Shown: in pieces, positions 1 to 10,172 of the stretch
Numbering within the stretch: the stretch's first letter is position 1
Layout: each line of letters opens with the position of its first letter
Origin: CAIWHR01 sp963779805
GTDB lineage: Bacteria; Pseudomonadota; Gammaproteobacteria; Burkholderiales; Casimicrobiaceae
Direction of reading: 5' to 3'
DNA length: 64,000 bases
Assembly: GCA_963779805.1 (NCBI GenBank)
Contig: CAVZZN010000007.1
Coordinates: 124,001 to 188,000, forward strand
Notes under the pieces: generated by a model
What the model was told of the DNA's origin: nothing
Databases searched by the model: none
Seen by the model: only the letters and a program-made list of their open reading frames with translations
Program-made: the position numbers and the translations under genes

Positions 1-183
1 ATTCATGCGCGTGTAGATGGTGTGCCAGTTGCCGAATCGCTTGGGCAGGCCGCGCCATTTGCAGCCCTGCTCGGCCACAAACAAAATCGCGTTCAATACC
101 TGCAGGTTGGAGAGGCTCACGTTGCCACGCTGAGTCGGCAAACAGTGCTCGATCAGGCGGTACTGCGCTTCGGTGATTTCCAT
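1..183 (-). CDS. IS5-family transposase, N-terminal part
   Basis: Reading leftward from ATG at 181-183, 61 codons are present before the window ends. The peptide begins MEITEAQYRLIEHCLP and contains GCKWRGLPKRFGNWHTIY, the characteristic GxxWRxLPxxFGxWxTxY signature of the N-terminal DUF4096-type domain of IS5/IS4-class DDE transposases. The catalytic DDE residues would lie further left, outside the window. The protein would catalyse cut-and-paste transposition of its own element. No frameshift is visible in this part. Family assignment is firm; the subgroup (IS427-like or other) is not decidable from this fragment. Confidence 0.8.
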   Translation of the reverse strand, partial: MEITEAQYRLIEHCLPTQRGNVSLSNLQVLNAILFVAEQGCKWRGLPKRFGNWHTIYTRMN

Positions 184-230
184 TCGCGCAGTATCTCACG
201 AACATGACCTTTAGTGTTAACACGCCCTAG
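1..230 (-). mobile_element. Insertion sequence end, IS5-type, cut by the window edge
   Basis: The left edge holds the start of a transposase gene (below) followed outward by a short AT-richer stretch that includes a GTTAAC palindrome (about 215-220) and ends at a CTAG around 227-230, immediately before the stop of the HAD phosphatase gene. This is what the transposase-proximal end of an IS5-family element looks like: a short inverted terminal repeat a few tens of bases upstream of the transposase start. The other end lies outside the window, so neither the full terminal repeat nor a target duplication can be confirmed. The boundary at about 228-230 is inferred. Confidence 0.55.
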
Positions 231-232
231 TC

Positions 233-910
233 TCACCCGTTCCGCTCAAGCCACGCGCGCAATTCCTCGATCGAGTGCACGACGGGCACGTCGCCTGCCG
301 CTTGCAGATCGGCAATGGAATGCGCGCCGAACGACACCGCAACCGCGCTCGCGCTGGCGTTTCGGGCAAGCTGGATGTCATGCGTGGTGTCGCCGATCAT
401 GACTGTTTGCTCGGGCAGCGCCTGCGCTGCCTGCATGAGATGCAGAAGCATGTCGGGGTGCGGCTTGGGTTTGCCCTCGTCAGCGCAGCGCGTGCACGCG
501 AATACTGCGCCCAGGTCGTGCTGGCGCAAGGCTCGCTCGAGTCCGCGCCGACTCTTGCCCGTTGCGATCCCCAACGCATAACCCGCCGCTCGCAGGTCAT
601 GCAGAAGGTCCCTGGCGCCCGCGAAGAGCGGTATGGTGGCGTCGGCGCGCAGGAAGTGGTCCCGATAGGCGTTAGTGAGTTCCGGATAGCGCTCCGGCGC
701 AAGCGCAGGCACCACCATGCGCAGTGCGTCGGCAAGGCCAAGTCCGATGACATGGCGGGCGGCGCGATCGTCGGGCACTTCCAGCCCGAGGTCCCCGCAG
801 GCGCGCTGCAGGCACTCGGCGATCATCGTCGTGGAGTCGACGAGCGTGCCGTCCCAATCGAAGACGACGAGCCGATAACGGCGTGCGCGTTGACCGGCGC
901 CGCTCGTCAT
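233..910 (-). CDS. HAD-IA family phosphatase (phosphoglycolate phosphatase-like)
   Basis: A 225-residue protein with the complete HAD core. Motif I FDWDGTLVDS (nucleophile Asp) is near residue 20, motif II IATGKS near 118, the motif III lysine lies in KPKPHPD, and motif IV is IGDTTHD. The cap-domain size between motifs I and II fits subclass IA, as in Gph. It probably hydrolyses a small phosphomonoester in the cytosol; phosphoglycolate is the usual guess but the substrate is not determinable here. Its ATG overlaps the rluC stop by four bases (ATGA), so it is translationally coupled to rluC, a pairing I know from betaproteobacterial genomes. Its 3' end abuts the insertion sequence. Confidence 0.88.
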   Translation of the reverse strand: MTSGAGQRARRYRLVVFDWDGTLVDSTTMIAECLQRACGDLGLEVPDDRAARHVIGLGLADALRMVVPALAPERYPELTNAYRDHFLRADATIPLFAGARDLLHDLRAAGYALGIATGKSRRGLERALRQHDLGAVFACTRCADEGKPKPHPDMLLHLMQAAQALPEQTVMIGDTTHDIQLARNASASAVAVSFGAHSIADLQAAGDVPVVHSIEELRAWLERNG

Positions 911-1893
911 GACGCATGCCTCGCATCATCGCGCACGCCTGCCTCCAAGCCGTCCAGGAACGCCTGAAGATCCGTCGCCAACGGAGCGTCGATGGCCATC
1001 TGCGTGCCGGTCACGGGATGCGCGAACCGGATGCTTCGGGCGTGCAGGAACATGCGTTTCAAGCCGCGGCGCGCCAGCTCCTTGTTCCAGGCGAAGTCGC
1101 CGTACTTGTCGTCGCCGGCGAGCGGGAAGCCCAGATGCGTCGAGGTGCACCCGGATCTGATGAGTGCGGCCGGTCTCCAGTTCCGCTTCCAGCAGGGCCA
1201 GGGGCGGATCGAGATCGGGCCAGACGCGCTGCCGACGGAATGATCGTCGCGGCGGCCCGCCCTTCGCGCGACACCTGCACGCGCTTCTCGCCGTCCCGAG
1301 TGGATCGCGAGCAGCGGCAGCTCGACCCGGCGGACGGCGTCGCGCCAGCGTCCGCGCACGAGCACGAGATAGCGCTTGTCCACGTGTCCGTCGCGCAGCT
1401 GGGCGTGCAGCGCCACCAGCGCCGACCGCTTCTTCGCGACCAGCAGCACGCCCGATGTTTCCCGGTCCAGGCGGTGTACCAGCTCCAGGAACCGAGCGTC
1501 CGGGCGCGTCAGCCGCAGCCGCTCGATAACGCCGAAGCTGATGCCGCTGCCGCCGTGGACGGCGATCCCGGCGGGCTTGTCCACCACGATAAGGGCATCG
1601 TCTTCGTACAGCACCGGCGGTGCGGTGAGCCCCGGCGGCGCGGCGCGGGGCGCCGCGGTCGCGCTTTCCCGCGTGCGAATCGGCGGAATCCGCAGCTCAT
1701 CGCCGACTTCGAGCCGGGTCGACGCCTCGGCCCGGCGCCGATTCACCCGGACCTCGCCACTGCGGACGATGCGGTAGATGTGGCTCTTGGGAACGCCCTT
1801 GAGCACCTTGGTGAGGTAGTTGTCGAGCCGCTGCCCCTGGCCGTCCTCACCCACGCTCACACGCGTGACGGCGTCCTTGCTTAAAGTATTCAT
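907..1893 (-). CDS. rluC: 23S rRNA pseudouridine(955/2504/2580) synthase RluC, internally frame-scrambled
   Basis: It has an N-terminal S4 RNA-binding domain (about residues 18-75) followed by the RluA-family catalytic domain. The signature HRLDRETSG is intact, with catalytic Asp at residue 143. The ATG at 1891-1893 (MNTLSKDAV) gives the family N-terminus; longer in-frame extensions upstream look unnatural. Odd: about 52 residues between PLLAIHSG and HLGFPLAGDDKYG are read in wrong frames. Removing one base each near 1297, 1241 and 1140 restores the family sequence, including ETGRTHQIRVHL, which the as-read protein lacks. Three +1 shifts cancel, so the frame stays open. I take these for sequence errors. 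The gene is divergent from rne, as in many proteobacteria. Confidence 0.88.
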   Translation of the reverse strand: MNTLSKDAVTRVSVGEDGQGQRLDNYLTKVLKGVPKSHIYRIVRSGEVRVNRRRAEASTRLEVGDELRIPPIRTRESATAAPRAAPPGLTAPPVLYEDDALIVVDKPAGIAVHGGSGISFGVIERLRLTRPDARFLELVHRLDRETSGVLLVAKKRSALVALHAQLRDGHVDKRYLVLVRGRWRDAVRRVELPLLAIHSGRREARAGVARRAGRRDDHSVGSASGPISIRPWPCWKRNWRPAALIRSGCTSTHLGFPLAGDDKYGDFAWNKELARRGLKRMFLHARSIRFAHPVTGTQMAIDAPLATDLQAFLDGLEAGVRDDARHAS

Positions 1894-1904
1894 TTCATTA
1901 TAAT
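1877..1904 (+). promoter_or_regulatory. Candidate sigma70 promoter for rne
   Basis: TTGCTT at 1877-1882 and a perfect TATAAT at 1899-1904 are separated by 16 bases on the plus strand, pointing toward rne. The boxes overlap the first codons and upstream edge of rluC, so rne transcription would begin within or next to the rluC start. This is read from the sequence only; a start site near 1911 is inferred. The TATAAT sits in a palindromic ATTATAAT and could also serve rluC on the other strand, but it would then lie almost on the rluC start codon. Confidence 0.5.
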
Positions 1905-1910
1905 TGTGAG

Positions 1911-2500
1911 CAGCAAACCGCCTTGGCCCGGAATGACCGCGCGTCGTCGCGCTGGCGTCTTCCGCAATCGGGTGGCCGCGATGTTCCGCAGATCCGGAAC
2001 ATCCGAGTGCCACGCTGGCCAGGCGAAGGCCCCGCGCTGCGGGGCAAGGTCGGCAACCGATCGTCAACCCGGCCGCCGGTTAAATCCACTCACCGTCCGG
2101 GCGTTGCGCCCCGGGAAAGTAGGGATGTTAAATGAAGAGCGCAGTCTCCGCACCCGGCTTGCGCCGGACGAAGCGGCGCATTGCGCGGCGCAAGTAGCGA
2201 CGATTTCCCGATGGCCGCCCTCAGGCTGCGCCGTATGCGCGACCCTGCGGCCTTCCAATCCACCGCTTGAACGCACGACGAAGCCCTCCTTGCACAGAGA
2301 CGGAACCGCCTCCCTAACGGCAGGCCTGATGCCATGACCCGGTCATCGCGCAACGGTTCTCCTCCCCGGCGCCATCTCGCGCCGGCTGCGGCCAGGGCTT
2401 TCCCCGCGTCCGCCGCACATTAGCGTCTCCGCCGCGCGCCAGCGCGCGGCATCTGCTTCGCCCCTCGCCAGCCCGGCCGGACACGCGCCGGGACAATCAC
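1911..2500 (+). promoter_or_regulatory. Long 5' leader of rne
   Basis: About 590 bases separate the candidate promoter from the rne ATG. No convincing gene lies here; short open frames have no family-like composition. In Escherichia coli the rne mRNA has a long structured leader through which RNase E autoregulates, and rluC is likewise divergent, so an equivalent leader is a reasonable inference. I did not identify a specific conserved hairpin. Confidence 0.4.
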
Positions 2501-5500
2501 ATGAAGCGCATGCTGTTCAATGCCACCCACGCGGAGGAACTCCGGGTGGCGATCGTCGACGGTCAGAAGCTGATCGACCTCGACATCGAATCGGCGAGCA
2601 AGGAGCAACGCAAGAGCAACATCTACAAGGCCGTCATCACGCGCATCGAGCCCAGTCTCGAAGCGTGCTTCGTCGATTACGGCACCGATCGCCACGGCTT
2701 CCTGCCGTTCAAGGAGATTGCGCGGCAGTACCTGCGCGGCAAGGGCGATGACGATGGCGAAGGCGGCGGTCGCGCCCGCATCCAGGACCAGCTCCGGGAC
2801 GGCATGGAACTCATCGTCCAGGTCGACAAGGACGAGCGCGGCAACAAGGGGGCGGCCCTCACAACCTACATCTCGCTCGCAGGACGGTACCTCGTCCTGA
2901 TGCCCAACAATCCGCGCGGCGGCGGCGTCTCACGGCGGATCGAAGGCGAGGAGCGCAACGAGCTGCGCGACGCGATCGCCGCCCTCGACGTTCCGCAGGG
3001 CATGAGCGTCATCGCCCGCACGGCCGGCATCGGCCGCACCACCGAAGAGCTGCAGTGGGACCTGAATTACCTGCTCCAGCTGTGGCGCGCGATCGAGGAC
3101 GCGGCCAAGCTGCAGGGCGGTGCGTTCCTCATCTACCAGGAGTCGAGTCTCGTCATCCGCGCCATCCGGGACTATTTCCATCCCGACATCGGCGAGATCC
3201 TGATCGACACCGAGGCGATCTACGAGCAGGCGCAGCAGTTCATGAGTCACGTGATGCCCGGCAACGTGCATCGCGTGAAGCTCTACAAGGACGACGTCCC
3301 GCTGTTCTCGCGCTTCCAGATCGAGCATCAGATCGAGACGGCGTACGCGCGGCAGGTGCCGCTGCCCTCGGGCGGCGCCATCGTGATCGATCACACCGAA
3401 GCGCTCGTCTCGGTGGACGTGAACTCCGCGCGGGCCACCAAGGGTGCCGACATCGAGACGACGGCGTTCAATACCAATGCCGAAGCTGCCGACGAGATCG
3501 CGCGGCAGCTGCGTCTGCGCGACCTGGGCGGGCTCATCGTGATCGACTTCATCGACATGGAGAGCGCGAAGAACCAGCGCGAAGTCGAGACGCGCCTGAA
3601 GGACGCGTTGCGCTACGACCGGGCGCGCGTCCAGCTCGGCAAGATCTCGCGCTTCGGTCTGATGGAGCTCTCGCGCCAGCGCCTGCGTCCCGCGCTCGCC
3701 GAGTCGGCCTACATCCCCTGCCCGCGCTGCCACGGCATCGGCCACATCCGCGGCACCGAGTCGTCGGCCCTGCACATCCTGCGCATCCTGCAGGAAGAGG
3801 CGATGAAGGAGAACACCGCGCAGGTCGTCGCGCAGGTGCCGGTGGACGTCGGCACGTACCTGCTCAACGAGAAGCGCAACGAAGTGCTGTCGGTCGAGAC
3901 GCGATTCAAGGTGAACGTGCTGCTCGTTCCGAACCGTCACCTCGAGACGCCGAACTACACGATCCAGCGCTTGCGCCACGACGACCTCAACCAGGGTGAG
4001 CCGCTGCCGGCTTCGTTCAACCTGGTCGAGCAACCCGAGCAGCCCGACGTCGCGCAGCAGATCAAGGAAGAAGCGCGCGAGCCGCGGCAGGAAGCCGTGG
4101 TGAAGGGCATTACGCCTGCCCAACCCGCGCCGATGCCGGTGGAACCCGCACCCGTGGTACCCACCCCCGCAGCCACGCCCGTCGCGCCGCAAGCCGGCGG
4201 GTGGCTCGCGAAGGTGCTGGGCTGGTTGCGTCCACAACCGGCGATTCCGGCACCACCTGCCCGTGCCGACCAAACGCGCACTGGCGAATCGCGTGAGGCA
4301 CGCGAAGCCCGTACCGACAACCGCAGTCGTGACCAACGCGATCAGCGAAGCCGCAACCAGCGCGATCAATCGCGCGACCGGCGCGAAGGGCGCGACGCCC
4401 GCGGCGCCGAAGGCCGCGAGCGTCGCAACGAGGGACGCGCCGACGGCGGTCGTGCCCAGGCACCGCGCAACGGTGCGGGCCAGGGCAAGTCGCAACAGGC
4501 GGCCACTGCGGGTCAGCGTCGCGAAGGACAGCGCGAAGGCGCACGTCAGGAGCAGCGCGAGCCGCGCCAGGACCAACGCGACCAACGTCAGGAGCAGCGC
4601 GAGCCGAGGCAACCGCGCGAGCCGCGCGAGGCCCGCGAAGTGCGCGAGCCCCGCGAGCCGCGTGAGAGTCGCGACAATCGCGAGCCGCGCGAAGGCCGCG
4701 AACGCGAGACCGAGCGCGAAAATCTTCCGGCGCGGGAGAACGCGCAGCAGCAGCGCGAGCAGCGTCCCCGCCGGGAGCGCCAGTCGGCCGAGCCGACGGC
4801 GATGCTCGAACAGGGTGCGATAGCAGCACCGGGAACGAGCGAGGCCGGCGCGCGGCCGCCCCAAGGCGAGCCGGGCGAAGGCGGCCGACGCCGTCGCGAC
4901 CGTCGTCGCCGCGGAGACCGACCGGAAGGCGGGTCGCAGCCCCAGCAAGGCGATCAGCGGCAGGAGGGTGCACCGCGGCATGAGGCCATGGAGTCGGCTG
5001 AAGGACTGGCGCCTGCTGCAGCAGCCCTGGCCCCGCAGGCCGCACCTGCCGCCGAAGCGCGCGGCACCGCGCCGCCGATCACCAGCGTACCGCCGACGCC
5101 GACCGGGCCCGATCTCGCGCCTCTGCAGGCCGGCATCGCCGACACGCGCCCGGTCGCGGTCCCCAGCTCGGCATGGACGCCGACCGCTGAGCTGCCGCCC
5201 GCCACGCCGCCGGCCGCCGAGTCGCGCATGGCGACTTTCGCGGCAGACGAGCGCCAGGCGAGTGCCTCACCGGTCGAGGCCCCGGCCCAACCTGCAGCTG
5301 CGCCGGAGCATCGCGCAGAAGCGAAGCCGACGGCGCCCGTCGTGCCTTTGGTCTTGCCGCCCGACTCCGGCCTGGAGATGGTGGAGACCCGACATCCCGC
5401 ACCTGTCTCAGAGGAAGAGCCAGCCGCTCCGCGTCCGCGACGCGTTCGTCCGCCGAAGGTCGAAATACAGGACGAGCCGCTGCAGATGGTGGAAACGCGC

Positions 5501-5530
5501 CCGGGGAGTCAGCCGCCCGCGACGCCGTAA
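2501..5530 (+). CDS. rne: Ribonuclease E
   Basis: A 1009-residue endoribonuclease that initiates mRNA decay and processes rRNA and tRNA precursors, probably as the degradosome scaffold. The N-terminal S1 domain contains GTDRHGFLPF. The DNase I-like catalytic domain carries the two Mg-binding aspartates at D306 (SVDVNS) and D349 (IVIDFID), and the zinc link CPRC is at 407-410. Each is offset by exactly three from the E. coli positions I know (303, 346, 404). From about residue 520 the chain is disordered, with a Pro/Ala segment, then an extreme Arg/Glu/Asp/Gln stretch (about 590-770) made of REPREP/RDQRDQ-like units, then another Pro/Ala tail. Start is the ATG giving the usual MKRMLFNATHAEE. 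The frame is intact throughout. Confidence 0.97.
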   Translation: MKRMLFNATHAEELRVAIVDGQKLIDLDIESASKEQRKSNIYKAVITRIEPSLEACFVDYGTDRHGFLPFKEIARQYLRGKGDDDGEGGGRARIQDQLRDGMELIVQVDKDERGNKGAALTTYISLAGRYLVLMPNNPRGGGVSRRIEGEERNELRDAIAALDVPQGMSVIARTAGIGRTTEELQWDLNYLLQLWRAIEDAAKLQGGAFLIYQESSLVIRAIRDYFHPDIGEILIDTEAIYEQAQQFMSHVMPGNVHRVKLYKDDVPLFSRFQIEHQIETAYARQVPLPSGGAIVIDHTEALVSVDVNSARATKGADIETTAFNTNAEAADEIARQLRLRDLGGLIVIDFIDMESAKNQREVETRLKDALRYDRARVQLGKISRFGLMELSRQRLRPALAESAYIPCPRCHGIGHIRGTESSALHILRILQEEAMKENTAQVVAQVPVDVGTYLLNEKRNEVLSVETRFKVNVLLVPNRHLETPNYTIQRLRHDDLNQGEPLPASFNLVEQPEQPDVAQQIKEEAREPRQEAVVKGITPAQPAPMPVEPAPVVPTPAATPVAPQAGGWLAKVLGWLRPQPAIPAPPARADQTRTGESREAREARTDNRSRDQRDQRSRNQRDQSRDRREGRDARGAEGRERRNEGRADGGRAQAPRNGAGQGKSQQAATAGQRREGQREGARQEQREPRQDQRDQRQEQREPRQPREPREAREVREPREPRESRDNREPREGRERETERENLPARENAQQQREQRPRRERQSAEPTAMLEQGAIAAPGTSEAGARPPQGEPGEGGRRRRDRRRRGDRPEGGSQPQQGDQRQEGAPRHEAMESAEGLAPAAAALAPQAAPAAEARGTAPPITSVPPTPTGPDLAPLQAGIADTRPVAVPSSAWTPTAELPPATPPAAESRMATFAADERQASASPVEAPAQPAAAPEHRAEAKPTAPVVPLVLPPDSGLEMVETRHPAPVSEEEPAAPRPRRVRPPKVEIQDEPLQMVETRPGSQPPATP
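4543..4606 (+). repeat. 42-base in-frame direct repeat in the RNase E tail
   Basis: A 22-base word starting ACGTCAGGAGCAG occurs at 4543-4564 and again at 4585-4606, a period of 42 bases (14 codons). It sits inside a longer degenerate array encoding QEQREPRQ-type units rich in Arg and Glu. Such tracts can expand or contract by slippage, so the tail length may vary between strains. Confidence 0.75.
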
Positions 5531-5550
5531 CGAGCTCGGACGCACCATGC

Positions 5551-5577
5551 AAAACGGGCCTTCTGCGGGCTCGTTTT
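5551..5577. terminator. Bidirectional rho-independent terminator between rne and the phosphatase gene
   Basis: A stem of about ten base pairs forms between AAAACGGGCC (5551-5560) and GGCTCGTTTT (5568-5577) with a short TTCTGCG loop. The T-run continues (GTTGTTTT) after the plus-strand arm and the A-run supplies Ts on the other strand. It lies 20 bases after the rne stop and 10 bases beyond the stop of the convergent phosphatase gene, so it can serve both. Confidence 0.8.
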
Positions 5578-5587
5578 GTTGTTTTGC

Positions 5588-6112
5588 CTAACGGCCCGAG
5601 GGCCAGGGCACGCTGCGCTGCAGGTGCTCGAGCAACGCCCTGCTCGCGTCTTCGATGAGATCGAGCACGTACTCGAACCCGTCCGGGCCGCCGTAATACG
5701 GATCCGGGACTTCGGGCGTCGCGAGGTGCGGCGCGAAGTCCATGAACAACCCGAGGTGCCCGCGAAAGTGCTGCGGCTGCATCGCTTCGAGCTCGCGCAG
5801 GTTGGTGCGGTCCATCGCCAGGATCCAGCCGAAGCGGACGAAGTCGTCGACGCTCACCTGGCGTGCGCGCAGCTGGCTCAGATCGTAGCCGCGCCGTTGC
5901 GCCGCGATGCTCGCGCGCCGGTCCGGCGCCTCGCCCGCATGCCACCCGCCGGTCCCGGCAGAGTCGATCGTCAGATGATGGGCGATCCCCGCGCGCTCGG
6001 CCACGGTGCGAAATACGCCTTCCGCGCTGGGCGATCGACAGATGTTGCCCATGCAGACGAACAGGATGCTGCGCTCCGGTGGAACGGGCGCGGGCCTCGG
6101 CCGCCCGATCAC
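5588..6112 (-). CDS. Low-molecular-weight protein-tyrosine phosphatase
   Basis: The active-site P-loop CMGNICRS (C-x5-R-S, Cys about residue 20) and the general-acid loop DPYYGG near residue 126 define the LMW-PTP family. With the GTG at 6110-6112 the protein is 174 residues, close to the family norm; the frame stays open further upstream into uvrB but that extension is Arg-rich antisense-like sequence. It dephosphorylates phosphotyrosine or small acyl/aryl phosphates in the cytosol. It is convergent with rne across a shared terminator and 58 bases downstream of uvrB on the same strand, so it may be co-transcribed with uvrB. Confidence 0.88.
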   Translation of the reverse strand: MIGRPRPAPVPPERSILFVCMGNICRSPSAEGVFRTVAERAGIAHHLTIDSAGTGGWHAGEAPDRRASIAAQRRGYDLSQLRARQVSVDDFVRFGWILAMDRTNLRELEAMQPQHFRGHLGLFMDFAPHLATPEVPDPYYGGPDGFEYVLDLIEDASRALLEHLQRSVPWPSGR

Positions 6113-6170
6113 GCCGGGGTCTCCGACCAGCGCGCCGCGCCCGCCATGCCGCCCGAGGTGTCCGAAGCCA

Positions 6171-8201
<2,031 letters not shown>

Positions 8202-8232
8202 CCGCTGCTCGACCTGAAGCCGGGAAAACCGA

Positions 8233-10068
8233 TCATTTTACGCCTTCGTCGGCGTTCGCCGCGAGCCCTCGGGCGAGCGCGCCGGCCGGCGTGGCATCGA
8301 TGAATTGCAGGGCCGCAAGCCGCGCGTACAACGGGCTGCGCTCCACGAGCTCCGCGTGCGTGCCGGACGCAACGACATGCCCGGCATCGAGCACGACGAT
8401 CCGATCGGCGTGGCGCACGGTGGCGAGGCGGTGGGCGATCATGAGCACCGTGCGCCCGGCCATCAGGCGCTCCAGTGCCTGCTGCACCGCGCGCTCGCTC
8501 TCGGCATCGAGCGCGCTGGTCGCTTCGTCGAGCAGCAGGATGGGCCGATCCGCGAGGATCGCGCGGGCGATCGCAAGGCGCTGCCGCTGCCCGCCGGACA
8601 GGCGCACCCCGCGCTCGCCCAGGAACGTCTCGTACCCGTGCGGCAGCGCCTCGATGAAGCCCGCGGCATGCGCAGCGGTGCAGGCGCTACGCACCTCCGC
8701 GTCGGTGGCATCCGGTCGGCCATAGCGCACGTTCTCCGCGACGCTGGCCGCGAAAATCACCGGATCCTGCGGGACGAGCGCGATACGCGAGCGCAGGTCG
8801 TCGAGGTCCGCGCGCCGCGCATCCACGCCGTCGACGCGCACGCTGCCGCCCTGCGGATCGTAGAAGCGCAGCAGCAACTGGAACACGGTCGTCTTGCCCG
8901 CGCCCGAGGGTCCGACCAGCGCCACCTTCTGCCCGCTGCCCACGGCGAGCGAGAAGCGTTGCAGCGCGGCCGCGTCGGGTCGCGAGGGGTAGCAGAACGT
9001 GACCTCATCGAACGCGACCGTTGCAGGCGAGGGCCGCGGCAGCAGCGTCGGCTCCGGCGGCGAGCGCACCTCGGGCGCAACCGCGAGCACGTCGAAGAGG
9101 CGTTCCGTGGCCCCCGCCGCGCGCTGCACGTCGCCGATCACTTCGCTGATGGTGCCGGCGGCGCTCGCCACGACGATCGCGTAGAACACGAACGCCGACA
9201 GCTGGCCGGGGGTGAGGCGTCCCGCCACGACGTCGTGCCCTCCGATCCACAGGATGATGCCGACGGCGCCGAACACGAGCACGATGACCGTCGCGATCAG
9301 CAAGGCGCGCTGGCGGATGCGCTCGCGCGCGGTGGCAAACGCGGCCTCGACCCGATCGACGAAACGCCGGCGATCGATCTCCTCGTGCGCATACGCCTGC
9401 ACGGTGCGGATCTCGTGCAGCGCCTCGTCGAGATAGGCCCCGACGTCCCCGATCTTGTCCTGGCTCGCGCGGGCGAGCCGGCGCACGCGACGACCGAACA
9501 GGATGATCGGCACCAGCACCACCGGCACGCCGAGCAGCACGAGCAGCGTCAGCTTCGTGCTGGTGAGCGCCAGCATCACGAAACCGCCGACGAGCAGCAG
9601 CAGGTTGCGCACCGCCATCGACGCCGACGAACCGATCACGGTCTCGAGCATCGCGGTGTCGTTGATCAGGCGCGAGATCACGTCGCCCGTGCGCGTGAGC
9701 TCGTAATACGCCGGCGACAGTCGCAGCAGATGCGAGAACACGTCGCGACGCAGATCCGCGATCACGCGCTCGCCCAGCCACGACACGTAATAGAAACGCG
9801 CGTAGGTGGCGAGCGCCATGATCACGACGATCGACAGCATCACCGCCAGGGCGCGATCGAGCTCCGCCGCGTCGCGGCCGCTGAAGCCGTGGTCGATGAC
9901 GCTGCGCAGGCCCTGGCCGACGGCGAGCACCGCGCTCGCCGCGATTACCAGCGCGACCGCGGCGTACGCGACTTCTCGCCCGTACGGCCGCAGGTACGGC
10001 CGCACGCGGCCGAGCGCTCGCAGCGCGGTCAGCGGTGGCGGCGGGACGGTCGGAGCGGGCGTGAGCAC
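8233..10068 (-). CDS. ABC exporter, fused permease-ATPase (MsbA/multidrug type)
   Basis: An N-terminal six-helix ABC membrane domain (about residues 30-310) is joined to a nucleotide-binding domain. Walker A is GPSGAGKTT, the signature LSGGQRQR, Walker B ILLLDEATSALD and the switch histidine lies in IAHRLAT. It would act as a dimer in the inner membrane to export a lipid or hydrophobic compound; the substrate is not evident. I chose GTG at 10066-10068 because it gives the short Pro-rich N-terminus usual for this subgroup. The open frame extends to 10221 but would then overlap the divergent aminotransferase gene and its promoter region. Confidence 0.85.
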   Translation of the reverse strand: MLTPAPTVPPPPLTALRALGRVRPYLRPYGREVAYAAVALVIAASAVLAVGQGLRSVIDHGFSGRDAAELDRALAVMLSIVVIMALATYARFYYVSWLGERVIADLRRDVFSHLLRLSPAYYELTRTGDVISRLINDTAMLETVIGSSASMAVRNLLLLVGGFVMLALTSTKLTLLVLLGVPVVLVPIILFGRRVRRLARASQDKIGDVGAYLDEALHEIRTVQAYAHEEIDRRRFVDRVEAAFATARERIRQRALLIATVIVLVFGAVGIILWIGGHDVVAGRLTPGQLSAFVFYAIVVASAAGTISEVIGDVQRAAGATERLFDVLAVAPEVRSPPEPTLLPRPSPATVAFDEVTFCYPSRPDAAALQRFSLAVGSGQKVALVGPSGAGKTTVFQLLLRFYDPQGGSVRVDGVDARRADLDDLRSRIALVPQDPVIFAASVAENVRYGRPDATDAEVRSACTAAHAAGFIEALPHGYETFLGERGVRLSGGQRQRLAIARAILADRPILLLDEATSALDAESERAVQQALERLMAGRTVLMIAHRLATVRHADRIVVLDAGHVVASGTHAELVERSPLYARLAALQFIDATPAGALARGLAANADEGVK

Positions 10069-10172
10069 GAGATGGGGAGGCTGCGCGGGAGGGTCGACGG
10101 GCGGCTTGCGGGCGGATTGCGCCCCTCCGGCGAGGGTACAATAACGCCTTTGCCATCGCCCGCGACCCCGCC

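Noticed and set aside
2930..4981. Very long open frame on the minus strand opposite rne
   Set aside because: Leu/Ala/Arg-rich translation with no family motifs; a typical antisense shadow of a GC-rich gene with strong third-position bias. rne on the plus strand is unambiguous.
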